Source of the DNA: Sphingomonas_O antarctica | GTDB taxonomy: Bacteria > Pseudomonadota > Alphaproteobacteria > Sphingomonadales > Sphingomonadaceae | NCBI RefSeq assembly: GCF_965137005.1 | Contig: NZ_CBCRXM010000007.1 | Span: forward strand, 1 to 64,000 | Length of the DNA: 64,000 nt | Direction of reading: 5' to 3' | Part shown: piece by piece, positions 1 to 8,342 of the stretch | Layout: the number at the start of each line of letters is the position of its first letter | Numbering within the stretch: position 1 is the first letter of the stretch | Program-made: the position numbers and the translations under genes | The notes under the pieces: model-generated | Seen by the model: the letters and a program-made list of their open reading frames with translations, nothing else | Database searches by the model: none | What the model was told of the DNA's origin: nothing

Positions 1-100
1 CTCCCCGAGGGAGGGGACTTTTATTTGTCTCCCCCCACCGGGGGGAGCGACTCGCCGGGGGCGAGCGGAGGGGGGAGCCGCAGCGGAGAGACAACCCACG
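1..100. repeat. Palindromic repeat read in frame inside uvrD
   Basis: Several hairpins are packed together: ctcccccc/ggggggag with an acc loop near 31-49, ctcgcc/ggcgag near 51-66, and further G-rich arms. The stretch translates without a stop as a low-complexity Gly/Ser/Pro peptide and precedes the conserved HADLTRIIL segment. The left edge is cut by the window. The ctcccc...ggggagggg-ac arrangement resembles the arms of the repeat at 18192-18251. Confidence 0.7.
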
Positions 101-909
101 CCGACCTAACCCGCATCATCCTCGACGAATCCGGCTACACCGCGATGCTCCAGGCGGACAAGACCGCCGAGGCCGCCGGCCGCCTCGAAAACCTCACCGA
201 ACTCGCCCGCGCGATGGAGGAGTATGAAACGCTCCAGACGTTCCTCGAACACGTCTCATTGGTCATGGACAATGACGCGCGGTCGGAGGAGCCCAAGGTC
301 ACGATCATGACCATCCACGCCGCCAAGGGGCTGGAATTCGACAAGGTGTTCCTCGCCGGCTGGGAAGAAGGCGTGTTCCCCTCGCAACGCTCATTGGACG
401 AAGGCGGCACCGCCAGCCTCGAGGAGGAACGCCGCCTGGCGTACGTCGCCATCACCCGCGCCCGCGTCGAAGCGACCATCCTCCACGCCGCCAACCGCCG
501 CATCTACGGCCAATGGACCAGCTCCATTCCCAGCCGCTTCGTCGCCGAACTGCCCCCCGCCAATATCGAAACCGAAACCAGCATGGCCGGCGGCGAAAGC
601 CTGTGGCGCGCCAACTGGTCCGAACGCGCCGATCCCTTCGCCAACATCCAACGCGGCGAAGGCCGCGGCCCCGGCTGGGGGCGCGCCGCCAGCGGCAATT
701 TCACGACGACTCCCCAACGCATGGTCGAACCGAGGCAGAGCGCGGTGAGTTTAGGAAATAAGGGCCGCGACGACGTGGCACTGGGCCAGCGCGTGTTCCA
801 CCAGAAATTCGGCTACGGCGTGATCGCGGAGATTGAGGGGAATAAGCTGGAGATCGATTTTGAGGTGGCCGGGCGGAAGCGGGTGTTAGATAGTTTTGTG
901 AGTGTATAA
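1..909 (+). CDS. uvrD: ATP-dependent DNA helicase UvrD/PcrA, C-terminal part (5' end outside window)
   Basis: Superfamily 1A 3'-5' DNA helicase used in excision and mismatch repair. Only the C-terminal third is visible. The stretch HADLTRIILDESGYTAML belongs to the 2B region. TIHAAKGLEFDKVFLAGWEEG is helicase motif V, followed by EEERRLAYVAITRAR (motif VI). The protein ends in a tudor-like tail (GQRVFHQKFGYGVI...). The frame is open from base 1, so the gene starts upstream of the window. Oddity: bases 1-100, immediately before the conserved 2B stretch, are a GC-rich palindromic repeat read in frame as a Gly/Ser/Pro-rich peptide. The TAA stop overlaps the next start as TAATG. Family assignment is secure. 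Confidence 0.93.
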   Translation, partial: LPEGGDFYLSPPTGGSDSPGASGGGSRSGETTHADLTRIILDESGYTAMLQADKTAEAAGRLENLTELARAMEEYETLQTFLEHVSLVMDNDARSEEPKVTIMTIHAAKGLEFDKVFLAGWEEGVFPSQRSLDEGGTASLEEERRLAYVAITRARVEATILHAANRRIYGQWTSSIPSRFVAELPPANIETETSMAGGESLWRANWSERADPFANIQRGEGRGPGWGRAASGNFTTTPQRMVEPRQSAVSLGNKGRDDVALGQRVFHQKFGYGVIAEIEGNKLEIDFEVAGRKRVLDSFVSV

Positions 910-2711
910 TGATAGCCGATGGAGGGGGTGTGGAGCAGGAGTTAGATCATTTCGTCGCGGTAGAGTTCTACCGATTCAAAGCGTTTTCAAGATTTTCCAT
1001 AAACTTGAGAAACTTCAACGTCCTAGTCGGGCCTAACAACGCTGGAAAGTCAACCGTTCTAATTGCGTTCCGGATTCTTGCTGCAGCTTTTAGGCGCTCA
1101 ACCACAAGAAAGGCAGAGTTTTTGCACGGACCTGATGGACCGGTGCGTGGTTATAGCGTTGATTTAACTTCGATATCGGTCGCTGAAGAGAACTTGTTTT
1201 ATAATTACAACGATGGTGAAGCAGCTTGGGTAAAGTTCGAGCTTTCGTCGGGCAATTCATTACTGTTATACTTTCCAGAAAGAGAGACTTGCTATCTCAT
1301 TCCTGATGCACAGGGGAAGTCATGCTCAACGCCATCTGACTTCAAGCGGCATTTTCGTTGTCAGATTGGTTTCGTGCCGATCTTAGGACCTGTCGAACAC
1401 CGAGAAAGATTATATGAGAAGGAAGCCGCACGACGAGCCTTGAGCAACTATGGTGCGGCGCGGAACTTCAGGAATATCTGGTATCATTTCCCTGAAGAGT
1501 TTGACGAGTTTCGCGCTCTCGTCAAACGTACTTGGCCTGGGATGGACGTCACGCCTCCGGAAATCGACTCATCGCACGAGCGGGCGGTTCTCCACATGTG
1601 GTGCCCTGAAAACCGAATGCCACGTGAAATTTTCTGGGCTGGTTTTGGGTTTCAGGTCTGGTGTCAGATGTTAACGCATCTTTTGCAATCTCGCCGGGTA
1701 TCGATGTTTCTCATCGACGAACCTGACATCTATCTTCACTCCGATCTGCAACGTCAGATTCTGAACATTCTGCGGGAGCTAGGGCCTGATGTCATCTTGG
1801 CTACACACTCAACCGAGATTGTGACGGAAGCTGAGACTGACGAAATAGTCGTTGTGGATAAGCAGAAGGCTCGAGCTTCTCGACTAAAGAATGCCGGACA
1901 GCTGGAATCGGTGTTCAGAATACTAGGTTCGACCGTCAATCCTGTTCTAACGCAACTTGCGAAAACACGTCGTGTTATTTTTGTTGAGGGTCTAGATTTT
2001 CAACTACTTTCCCGCTTTGCACGTAAACTGGGTAAGGAACGTTTAGCAAACCGCTCAGACTTTGCTGTTGTTCCGGTCGAGGGCTTCAACCCTGATCGAA
2101 TTCGGACGCTTAAGCGAGGAATGGAAACGACTTTGGGCGTCCAGATTGCAGCCGCCGCCATATTGGACCGCGACTATCGATCATCAGAGGAGTGCAAAGA
2201 GATCACTGTAGCGTGCAAAGAGTTTTGTGACTTTGCCGTTATCCATGATGGCAAAGAGCTGGAGAACTTTTGCCTGGTCCCAGACGCGATCGATCGTGCG
2301 GCTGTCGGGCGGGTTGCAGATCGTGCTCGACGTAGTGGAACTAAACTCGAATACATTCCAATTGCTGAATCGGCGCTGGTTTCATATGCATCTGCACGAC
2401 GAAACTACGTCACGGGGCAACGAATTGCCGATCGACGCACTTACGAACGCGCGAAGGGTGGGACGGTCCACGAATCAACTCTAAATCAAGAGATTCTAGA
2501 CGAAATTGAAGCAAGCTGGAATAGTAACGCCAATATATTTGCTATGATACCCGGTAAGGACGCGTTAAGTGAAGTTAATCGGGTGCTTCAAGATAAGTAC
2601 AATGTTAATGTTACGCCTAACAGTATTGTTGATGCAATGAGACGTGATGAAGTGCCTCAAGAGATGGTAGATCTGATCGAGAAGTTAGACCTCTTTGCTG
2701 CAGCTAAATAG
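909..2711 (+). CDS. OLD-family ATP-dependent endonuclease (AAA ATPase plus TOPRIM)
   Basis: A 600-residue protein with an N-terminal SMC/ABC-type ATPase and a C-terminal TOPRIM nuclease. Walker A is GPNNAGKST (about residues 41-49), Walker B is FLIDEPD (about 267-273), and the H-loop is ATHSTE (about 298). TOPRIM hallmarks are the acidic FVEGLD (about 357-362) and ILDRDY (about 418-423). This is the architecture of OLD nucleases such as Gabija GajA, many of which act in phage defence; that role is inferred here. The ATG overlaps the uvrD stop (TAATG), suggesting translational coupling. The gene is visibly AT-richer than its neighbours, with codons such as TTA and AAT, as expected of a transferred gene. 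No dedicated GajB-type partner follows. Confidence 0.82.
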   Translation: MIADGGGVEQELDHFVAVEFYRFKAFSRFSINLRNFNVLVGPNNAGKSTVLIAFRILAAAFRRSTTRKAEFLHGPDGPVRGYSVDLTSISVAEENLFYNYNDGEAAWVKFELSSGNSLLLYFPERETCYLIPDAQGKSCSTPSDFKRHFRCQIGFVPILGPVEHRERLYEKEAARRALSNYGAARNFRNIWYHFPEEFDEFRALVKRTWPGMDVTPPEIDSSHERAVLHMWCPENRMPREIFWAGFGFQVWCQMLTHLLQSRRVSMFLIDEPDIYLHSDLQRQILNILRELGPDVILATHSTEIVTEAETDEIVVVDKQKARASRLKNAGQLESVFRILGSTVNPVLTQLAKTRRVIFVEGLDFQLLSRFARKLGKERLANRSDFAVVPVEGFNPDRIRTLKRGMETTLGVQIAAAAILDRDYRSSEECKEITVACKEFCDFAVIHDGKELENFCLVPDAIDRAAVGRVADRARRSGTKLEYIPIAESALVSYASARRNYVTGQRIADRRTYERAKGGTVHESTLNQEILDEIEASWNSNANIFAMIPGKDALSEVNRVLQDKYNVNVTPNSIVDAMRRDEVPQEMVDLIEKLDLFAAAK

Positions 2712-2737
2712 ATGTTGGGCCATGCGCTGCGAGTGAA

Positions 2738-3028
2738 CTAAGCTCCCGCCCTCACCACCTCACTCACCCTCGCCCGCGCTGCCACCAGATCATGCGCCAC
2801 CTGCATCCTGAGCATCGTCTCCGCCCGCACGCCGAACGCCTGCTCGAACCGCACCGCCATGTCCGCAGACAGCGCCGCGCGGCCATTGAGCAATCCACTC
2901 ATCGCCTGACGCGACACGTGGAGGCGTTCCGCCGCACCGGTCACGCTCATGCCGTGCGGTTCGACCACCTCGGTCCGCAGCCATTCGCCGGGGTGAACCG
3001 CGAAACTCGAATGAAGCTTGATCGCCAT
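2738..3028 (-). CDS. higA: HigA-family antitoxin (HTH)
   Basis: A 96-residue XRE/HigA-type helix-turn-helix protein. The opening (HPGEWLRTEVVEPHGMSVTG) and the HTH (AAERLHVSRQAMSGLLNGRA) are typical of HigA antitoxins, which neutralise HigB and repress the operon. Its ATG (3028-3026) overlaps the last base of the upstream higB stop (TGATG), giving the usual toxin-first order. It converges on the OLD nuclease gene. Confidence 0.88.
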   Translation of the reverse strand: MAIKLHSSFAVHPGEWLRTEVVEPHGMSVTGAAERLHVSRQAMSGLLNGRAALSADMAVRFEQAFGVRAETMLRMQVAHDLVAARARVSEVVRAGA

Positions 3029-3312
3029 CAGTGATAATCCTCCAAATCCACATCTTCGATCACGTCACCGTCGATACGGAACGTCATTCGCCAATTCTTC
3101 GTCACCGTCAGCGACCAGATGCCGCGCCGATCGCCCGTCAATTCATGCGCGCCGTAATTGGGCGGCACGCGCAACTCCTCGGCGTCTTCGATCAAATCCA
3201 GATAAGCGAGCATCTTGCGCAGCCGATCAACGAGGTTCCCCGGCAACCCTTTGGACCTTCCGGTCTCCGCGAACTGGCGAAGCGCCTTGTGCCGAAAACT
3301 GCCGAATTCCAC
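3028..3312 (-). CDS. higB: HigB-family toxin (RelE superfamily)
   Basis: A 94-residue RelE-superfamily protein; family members cleave mRNA at the ribosome. SFRHKALRQFAETG is the standard HigB opening. Other family features are LRKMLAYLDLIEDAEEL, the GDRRGIWSLTVTKNWRMTF core and the terminal VEDVDLEDYH-like strand. The reading frame opens with GTG. A TTGACA hexamer and a perfect 14-bp palindrome lie just upstream. The predicted transcription start falls close to the GTG, so a leaderless mRNA is possible. Confidence 0.87.
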   Translation of the reverse strand: MEFGSFRHKALRQFAETGRSKGLPGNLVDRLRKMLAYLDLIEDAEELRVPPNYGAHELTGDRRGIWSLTVTKNWRMTFRIDGDVIEDVDLEDYH

Positions 3313-3318
3313 GGCGTC

Positions 3319-3361
3319 AAATAATCAACCTGATGGTGATGTGTCAAGTGTAACTTTACAC
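3319..3361 (-). promoter_or_regulatory. Candidate higBA promoter and operator
   Basis: On the minus strand a perfect -35 hexamer TTGACA (3347-3342) is followed after 17 bases by a weak -10 TTATTT (3324-3319). Directly upstream of the -35 is a perfect palindrome GTGTAA-ag-TTACAC (3348-3361). HigA proteins usually repress from palindromes at their own promoter, so this is the likely operator. Confidence 0.55.
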
Positions 3362-3408
3362 ATTGAACTCTCCGCTGTGGTGCGTCACCTTTGTCACCTT
3401 TGCCGGAT

Positions 3409-3774
3409 TTACCCCGCCATTCGCGCCATCATCGCCGAGATTTGCGACCCGCGATACGGCTTGGCGATGAACTCGGCGTGGGGCGGGAGGTGCAGATCTA
3501 GGTCGGTCGCGTTGCCCGACGTGACGATGACGCGGATCGGTGGCCAGCGGTCATGGACCTGCGCCGCCAGTGCTGCGCCGTTGATGCTGCCAGGCATTTC
3601 AACGTCGGTGAACACCAGCGCGATGTCGTCGCGGCTTTCGAGCAGGGCGATCGCTTCGTCCGCATCGGCGGCTTCGATTGCGTCATATCCCGCATCCTCC
3701 ATCATGTCGCACGCCGACATGCGGACGATCGGTTCGTCTTCGACGATGAGGACAGACCTGCGGCCGTCGGTCAT
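3409..3774 (-). CDS. Single-domain response regulator (receiver)
   Basis: A 121-residue stand-alone CheY-like receiver domain. The acidic pocket is VEDE (residues 11-14), the phospho-acceptor is Asp57 (VFTDVEMPG), the conserved switch residue is in VTSGN (about 84-88), and Lys105 lies in AKPY. There is no output domain, so it should work through protein interaction or as a phosphate sink. It follows the HWE kinase gene by 19 bases on the same strand and is its likely partner. Confidence 0.9.
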   Translation of the reverse strand: MTDGRRSVLIVEDEPIVRMSACDMMEDAGYDAIEAADADEAIALLESRDDIALVFTDVEMPGSINGAALAAQVHDRWPPIRVIVTSGNATDLDLHLPPHAEFIAKPYRGSQISAMMARMAG

Positions 3775-3793
3775 CGGGTGAATACGCTTTCGA

Positions 3794-5302
3794 TCATTGG
3801 CGCACGATGATTTTCATCGGCGTTCGGAAATGGGCAGACAGGCCAGTGTCAGAGTAACGAAGCGTGGTCCCGCCCGTTCCGGCCAGCCCCAGATTAATCA
3901 GGCGTGAGCCAAATCCCTTGGTCGTAGGGCTCTGCGCGGGCGGCCCGCCATGCTCGATCCAGTCGAGCATCAGCACGGCCGCATCGTCTTCGCCCTCGAT
4001 CCGCCACGTCACGTCGACGCGCCCTTCGGGCACCGACAGCGCGCCATATTTGATCGCATTGGTGGTCAGTTCATGAAGCAACAGCGACATCGACAAGGCG
4101 GCCTTGGATCCGGTGACGACGGGCGGGCCGGCGGGGACGATGCGCCCATCCTGCGCCGCCGCGTTGATCACCGATTCGATGATCTGGTCAATCGGCGCAT
4201 CATGCCAATTGCCGCGCATCAGGATGTCGTGGGCCGCGCCGAGCGCGTAAAGCCGTTGTTCGAGGACTTCGACGACGGCCGGATCCGCGACACGGCGCAG
4301 CGTCTGGGTCGCGATGGCCTGTGCCACCGACAGCGCGTTCTTCAGGCGGTGGCCGATCTCCTGATTGACCAGTCGCTGTTGTTGTTCGGCCTCGACGCGT
4401 TCGGTGACGTCCTCGATTGTGCCGATAAAGGTCGTCGCCCGTCCCGCTGCGTCGAATTCATACGTCCCGCGCCGCTCGATCCAGCGCAGCGCACCGGTAT
4501 CGGGGCGGACGATGCGGTAAAGGGTGTCCTGCGGTCCGGGGGCGGGCTTGCGCCGCGCCGCCGCGATGGCCGCCCGGTCCTCCGCCACCAGCAGCTTTTC
4601 GAGCGCCGCGCGATCGTGTTCGTCCGCCACGCGCACCCCATAGATGCGGCAGAATTCAGGGGAGACGCGGACGATATCGCTGCCCAGATCGAAATCGAAC
4701 GTGCCGATCCGACCGGCTTCCTGCGCCGATTGCGTGCGGGCATTTTGCTCATTGATCAGGTCGCCCAGCCGCCGCTCGACTGCTACCGCATCGTCGCGAA
4801 TGCGCGCATGGCGGCGCAGTTCGATCATCGCCATCACCGACCGGCCCAGCGCCTCCAGCCCGCGCCGCTGCGCCGTGTTCAGCCCTTCGGGCCGCGCCAC
4901 GATATCGATCACGCACAACGTCCCCAACGCGTGACCAGCCACATCGATCAGCGGCACCCCGGCATAAAAGCGGATGCCGCCTTCGCCCGTCACCAACGGG
5001 TTGGCGGCGGTACGCGGATCGCGCGTCAGGTCGGGGATGATGAAGGTTTCGCGCGCCGTGATGGCGTGCGCACAGACCGCCTGATCGACCGGCGTACTGT
5101 CGAAATCGATTCCGGCGCGCGCCTTGAACCATTGGCGGCGGTCATCGACCAGGCTGACCAGTCCGATCGGTGTCGCGCATAACGCGGTGGCGGCGGCGAC
5201 AATATCGTCGAACACCGCCTCACCCGGCGTGTCGAGCAGTTCATACTGCTCCAGCGCGTGCAGCCGCCTGGCATCTTCTACCGTCGATTGCACGCCCGCC
5301 AT
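3794..5302 (-). CDS. GAF-PAS HWE-type sensor histidine kinase
   Basis: A 502-residue soluble sensor kinase with no membrane segment. It has an N-terminal GAF domain (about 20-165), a PAS/PAC domain (about 195-305 with IGTIEDVTERVEAEQ at its end), and an HWE kinase core. The phospho-acceptor is His318 in GHRLKNALSVAQAI. The N box is HELTTNAIKYGALS, and LDWIEHGGPP supplies the W-x-E of the HWE signature. It is encoded just upstream of a single-domain receiver. HWE kinases often feed the general stress response in alphaproteobacteria. The sensed signal cannot be told from sequence. Confidence 0.9.
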   Translation of the reverse strand: MAGVQSTVEDARRLHALEQYELLDTPGEAVFDDIVAAATALCATPIGLVSLVDDRRQWFKARAGIDFDSTPVDQAVCAHAITARETFIIPDLTRDPRTAANPLVTGEGGIRFYAGVPLIDVAGHALGTLCVIDIVARPEGLNTAQRRGLEALGRSVMAMIELRRHARIRDDAVAVERRLGDLINEQNARTQSAQEAGRIGTFDFDLGSDIVRVSPEFCRIYGVRVADEHDRAALEKLLVAEDRAAIAAARRKPAPGPQDTLYRIVRPDTGALRWIERRGTYEFDAAGRATTFIGTIEDVTERVEAEQQQRLVNQEIGHRLKNALSVAQAIATQTLRRVADPAVVEVLEQRLYALGAAHDILMRGNWHDAPIDQIIESVINAAAQDGRIVPAGPPVVTGSKAALSMSLLLHELTTNAIKYGALSVPEGRVDVTWRIEGEDDAAVLMLDWIEHGGPPAQSPTTKGFGSRLINLGLAGTGGTTLRYSDTGLSAHFRTPMKIIVRQ

Positions 5303-5353
5303 GCGCCGCGCTTCGCCGAGTTTCGTGCGGCAATCAAGGGCAGAGGCTTGCGG

Positions 5354-6022
5354 TTAGGCGAGCGTCGTCCCCGCCACCGCGACGATGCTCGCCGCTTCGA
5401 TATAGGCGCGCACGGCATTCCCCAGCGCGCGCCCATAGGACTGATGATGGATGCGGCGGAACCACGCGGTTTCGACTGACACGAACCAGATGATGCTGAC
5501 CAAGAATGATGCCACGCCGGCAATCTGCAGGCCGACGACGTTCATCCGCAGCAGCGTGCCCGCAACGCTTGCCCACAGGGCCATCGGCGTCGCGGCATAG
5601 CATTGCGCGTAAAATGGCTGGCGCAGCGTGTCGCGCGTCACGGGCCGGTTCATCGACCGCAAGGCGCGCACAGCCATGAGCAACGGAAAGACCGAAAACA
5701 TCGCCATCCGCGCAGCGAGAAGATCGGTGTCGTTGCTGATAAAGCCGGAGAGACCCACCCGCGACGCGAGCAACGGGCTGTCTCCGACGAGGGCGATTTC
5801 AAGGATGTGAGCAATGACCAATGACAGCAGCAGGAACAGCGGCGGGCTGAGCGCCGCCTGATATTGATCCTCGGGCGCGTCATTCAACTCGTCATCGGCG
5901 TAACGCATCATCGCCAACGGATGCCGCACCGCGCGCCACAGGGTCAGCGGCCAGAAGATCAACCACGACATGACCTCGTACAACAAATCGTCGAGCGACT
6001 TGAGCAGACCCATGAACCCCAT
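5354..6022 (-). CDS. Integral membrane protein, Yip1/permease-like, unknown function
   Basis: A 222-residue protein with an amphipathic N-terminus, then about five hydrophobic segments (roughly residues 60-80, 105-120, 143-160, 165-182 and a C-terminal helix). The layout resembles Yip1-domain membrane proteins often annotated as permeases. No catalytic motif is visible. A second ATG lies 9 bases downstream (MGLLKSL). It stands alone between the kinase and the EamA gene. Confidence 0.6.
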   Translation of the reverse strand: MGFMGLLKSLDDLLYEVMSWLIFWPLTLWRAVRHPLAMMRYADDELNDAPEDQYQAALSPPLFLLLSLVIAHILEIALVGDSPLLASRVGLSGFISNDTDLLAARMAMFSVFPLLMAVRALRSMNRPVTRDTLRQPFYAQCYAATPMALWASVAGTLLRMNVVGLQIAGVASFLVSIIWFVSVETAWFRRIHHQSYGRALGNAVRAYIEAASIVAVAGTTLA

Positions 6023-6098
6023 AAACGCGAGGTTAGGCGGTGCGACTGCACAGGGCTAGTGCTTGACCCGGCGCGCCGGATCGCGTCGAGCGAATGAC

Positions 6099-7010
6099 AT
6101 GACGCGCGCCAGCTCCGCCATCCCCTTTGCCGTCGCGTGCCTGGGCATCGCGACGTTCGCGCTGATGGACACGACGATGAAGCGGCTGTCGATCGAACTG
6201 GGCGCCTACGCCGCGATCCTGTGGCGGCAGGGTATGGCGGCGGTCATGGCGGGTATATTCTACTTCCGTGAGCGCCAGCCCTGGCCCGGACGCGCAGCGA
6301 TGCGCTTTCACCTGATGCGCGGCTGTGCCGGCGCGGTCATGGCGACGACGTGGTTTTACGGCCTGGCGCGACTGCCGATGGCGGAAGCGATTGCGCTGAG
6401 CTTCATCGCGCCGATCATCGCCTTGTTTCTCGCGCGGCTGTTGCTCGGCGAGACGGTCGGACGCGAGAGCATCATTGCCTCGCTGTTGGGGTTGGCGGGG
6501 GTGGCGGTGATGCTCGTGGCGCGGTTGGGCGACGGGACGGACCGGCATCTCGACGGCGTCGCGGCGATCCTGTTTTCAGCGGTGCTCTACGCCTGGAACC
6601 TCATCCTGATGCGGCAGCAGGCGCAGGTCGCACGCGCGATCGAAGTGGCGTTTTTCCAGAATGCGATTTCGGGTGGTTGGCTGCTCATCGCCTTGCCCTT
6701 CGTGTGGTTCGCACTGCCTTCGAGCGTCGCGATACCGCATGGCGACCAGTGGCCGCTCGTTGTCGCGGGCGCGGCATTGACCGTCGTGTCGCTGTTCCTG
6801 CTCAGCTGGGCTTATGCCCGCGCGGAGGCGCAAGCTCTGGTGCCCGTCGAATATACCGCATTCGTCTGGCTGTCGCTGTGGGGGGCGGTGTTTTACGCCG
6901 AAGCGGTGACGGTCACGACGCTGATCGGCGCGGTGCTGATCGTCGCGGGCTGCCTGTTCGCGGCTTACGGGCGACGGGCCGATTTGATCAAAGTCGAGGT
7001 CGGCGCATGA
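6099..7010 (+). CDS. EamA/DMT-family transporter
   Basis: A 303-residue ten-helix protein of the drug/metabolite transporter superfamily with two EamA repeats. The first ends near LARLPMAEAIALSFIAPIIALFLARLLLGE and the second near PVEYTAFVWLSLWGAVFYAEAVT, the usual EamA signature positions. It probably exports a metabolite at the inner membrane; the substrate is unknown. ATG at 6099 is chosen because upstream sequence is not conserved-looking. The stop overlaps the next start (ATGA), so the GNAT gene is co-translated. Confidence 0.85.
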   Translation: MTRASSAIPFAVACLGIATFALMDTTMKRLSIELGAYAAILWRQGMAAVMAGIFYFRERQPWPGRAAMRFHLMRGCAGAVMATTWFYGLARLPMAEAIALSFIAPIIALFLARLLLGETVGRESIIASLLGLAGVAVMLVARLGDGTDRHLDGVAAILFSAVLYAWNLILMRQQAQVARAIEVAFFQNAISGGWLLIALPFVWFALPSSVAIPHGDQWPLVVAGAALTVVSLFLLSWAYARAEAQALVPVEYTAFVWLSLWGAVFYAEAVTVTTLIGAVLIVAGCLFAAYGRRADLIKVEVGA

Positions 7011-7486
7011 GCATTTCCGTCCGCCCCGCAATCGAGCCCGATGCGGCGACGATCCTCCGATTCGTGCGCGATCTCGCCGATTATGAGCGTGACCCCGAAG
7101 CGGTCGTGGCGACCGAGGTGATGCTGGCGCAAGCGCTGTTCGGGCCAGACCCGGCAGCCGAGGCGCTGATCGCGGATATGGACGGCCAACCCATCGGTTT
7201 TGCCTTGTTCTTCCACAATTTCTCGACCTGGACCGGGCGGCGCGGCCTCTACCTCGAAGATTTGTACATCACGCCCGACGCGCGGGGGAGCGGCGCAGGC
7301 AAAGCGTTGCTTGTCGCTTTGGCAAAAATCGCCACGACACGCGGTTGCGCGCGGTTCGAATGGTCGGTGCTCGATTGGAACGATCCCGCCATCGGCTTCT
7401 ACAAATCGATCGGCGCGCAGCCGATGAACGAATGGACCGTGTTCCGCCTCGACGGAGACGCGCTCGCTAGCCTCGCAGCGTCTTGA
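7007..7486 (+). CDS. GNAT family N-acetyltransferase
   Basis: A 159-residue GCN5-related acetyltransferase. The acetyl-CoA loop is YITPDARGSGAGKALL (motif A). It is followed by ARFEWSVLDWNDPAIGFYKSIGAQP, the C-terminal motif of the spermidine/thialysine acetyltransferase-like branch. Start ATG 7007 overlaps the EamA stop. The 3' end overlaps the convergent mmsB by 20 bases. Substrate not determinable. Confidence 0.88.
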   Translation: MSISVRPAIEPDAATILRFVRDLADYERDPEAVVATEVMLAQALFGPDPAAEALIADMDGQPIGFALFFHNFSTWTGRRGLYLEDLYITPDARGSGAGKALLVALAKIATTRGCARFEWSVLDWNDPAIGFYKSIGAQPMNEWTVFRLDGDALASLAAS

Positions 7487-8342
7487 TGATCGCGGAGAAA
7501 TCGAGCCCGCCATTTCCGGCATCGGCGAACGCCTGATACAATTCGCGCGCCCGCGCACCCATCGGCGTGTCGGCGCCGACCGAAGCCGCCGCTTCCTGGC
7601 TCAAATTGAGATCCTTGAGCATCAGCGCAGTCGCGAAACCGCCCTGATAATCGCGATCCGCGGGTGTCTCCGGCCCGACACCGGGCATGGGGCAATAGCT
7701 GGTCAGCGACCAGCTCTGCCCCGAAGACACGCTGGCGATGTCAAAGAACTTGTCCGCCTCCAGACCCAATTTCTCCGCCAGCGCAAACGCCTCGCACGTC
7801 GCAATCATTTCCGCGCCGAGGATCATGTTGTTGCAGACCTTCGCCGCCTGCCCCGCGCCGTTGGCGCCGGCATGGATTACCGCCTTGCCCATCGCCGCGA
7901 GGATCGGCTGCGCCCGCGCAAATGCCTCGTCCGATCCGCCGACCATGAACGTCAGCGTCCCCGCACTGGCCGCCGTGATCCCGCCCGACACCGGTGCATC
8001 GACGGCAAGCAACCCCCGATCTGTCGCCATCTGCGCGACTTCCTTGGCCGTCGCCACGTCGATGGTCGAACAGTCGAGCAGCAAAGTACCTCGCGGCGCT
8101 TCGAGCAACGCGCTCTCATAAACCTCGCGGACATGCTTGCCTGCGGGCAGCATCGTCACCACCGCCTCCGCGTCATCGGCAGCGTCAGCCGCACTCGCCG
8201 CGCGCGAACACCCCGCCGCGACTGCCTTGGCCAAAGCCTCCTCGCTCAAATCGAACGCGCGAACGGCAAAGCCTTTCGCCGCCAAATTCGCGGCCATCCC
8301 GCCGCCCATATGGCCAAGGCCGATGAAACCGATGCTGGTCAT
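7467..8342 (-). CDS. mmsB: 3-hydroxyisobutyrate dehydrogenase
   Basis: Oxidises 3-hydroxyisobutyrate to methylmalonate semialdehyde with NAD in valine breakdown. The 291-residue protein has an N-terminal Rossmann motif GFIGLGHMGGGMAANL, the substrate loop DAPVSGGITAASAGTLTFMVGG, and GQAAKVCNNMILG carrying the catalytic Lys. Full family length. It is the last gene of the valine operon; its ATG overlaps the stop of the preceding small membrane protein (ATGA). Confidence 0.95.
   Translation of the reverse strand: MTSIGFIGLGHMGGGMAANLAAKGFAVRAFDLSEEALAKAVAAGCSRAASAADAADDAEAVVTMLPAGKHVREVYESALLEAPRGTLLLDCSTIDVATAKEVAQMATDRGLLAVDAPVSGGITAASAGTLTFMVGGSDEAFARAQPILAAMGKAVIHAGANGAGQAAKVCNNMILGAEMIATCEAFALAEKLGLEADKFFDIASVSSGQSWSLTSYCPMPGVGPETPADRDYQGGFATALMLKDLNLSQEAAASVGADTPMGARARELYQAFADAGNGGLDFSAIIKTLRG

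Noticed and set aside
1..2711. uvrD plus OLD nuclease as a complete Gabija system
   Set aside because: The helicase C-terminus matches housekeeping UvrD/PcrA with its tudor-like tail, has chromosomal base composition, and precedes the nuclease; a dedicated GajB is absent.
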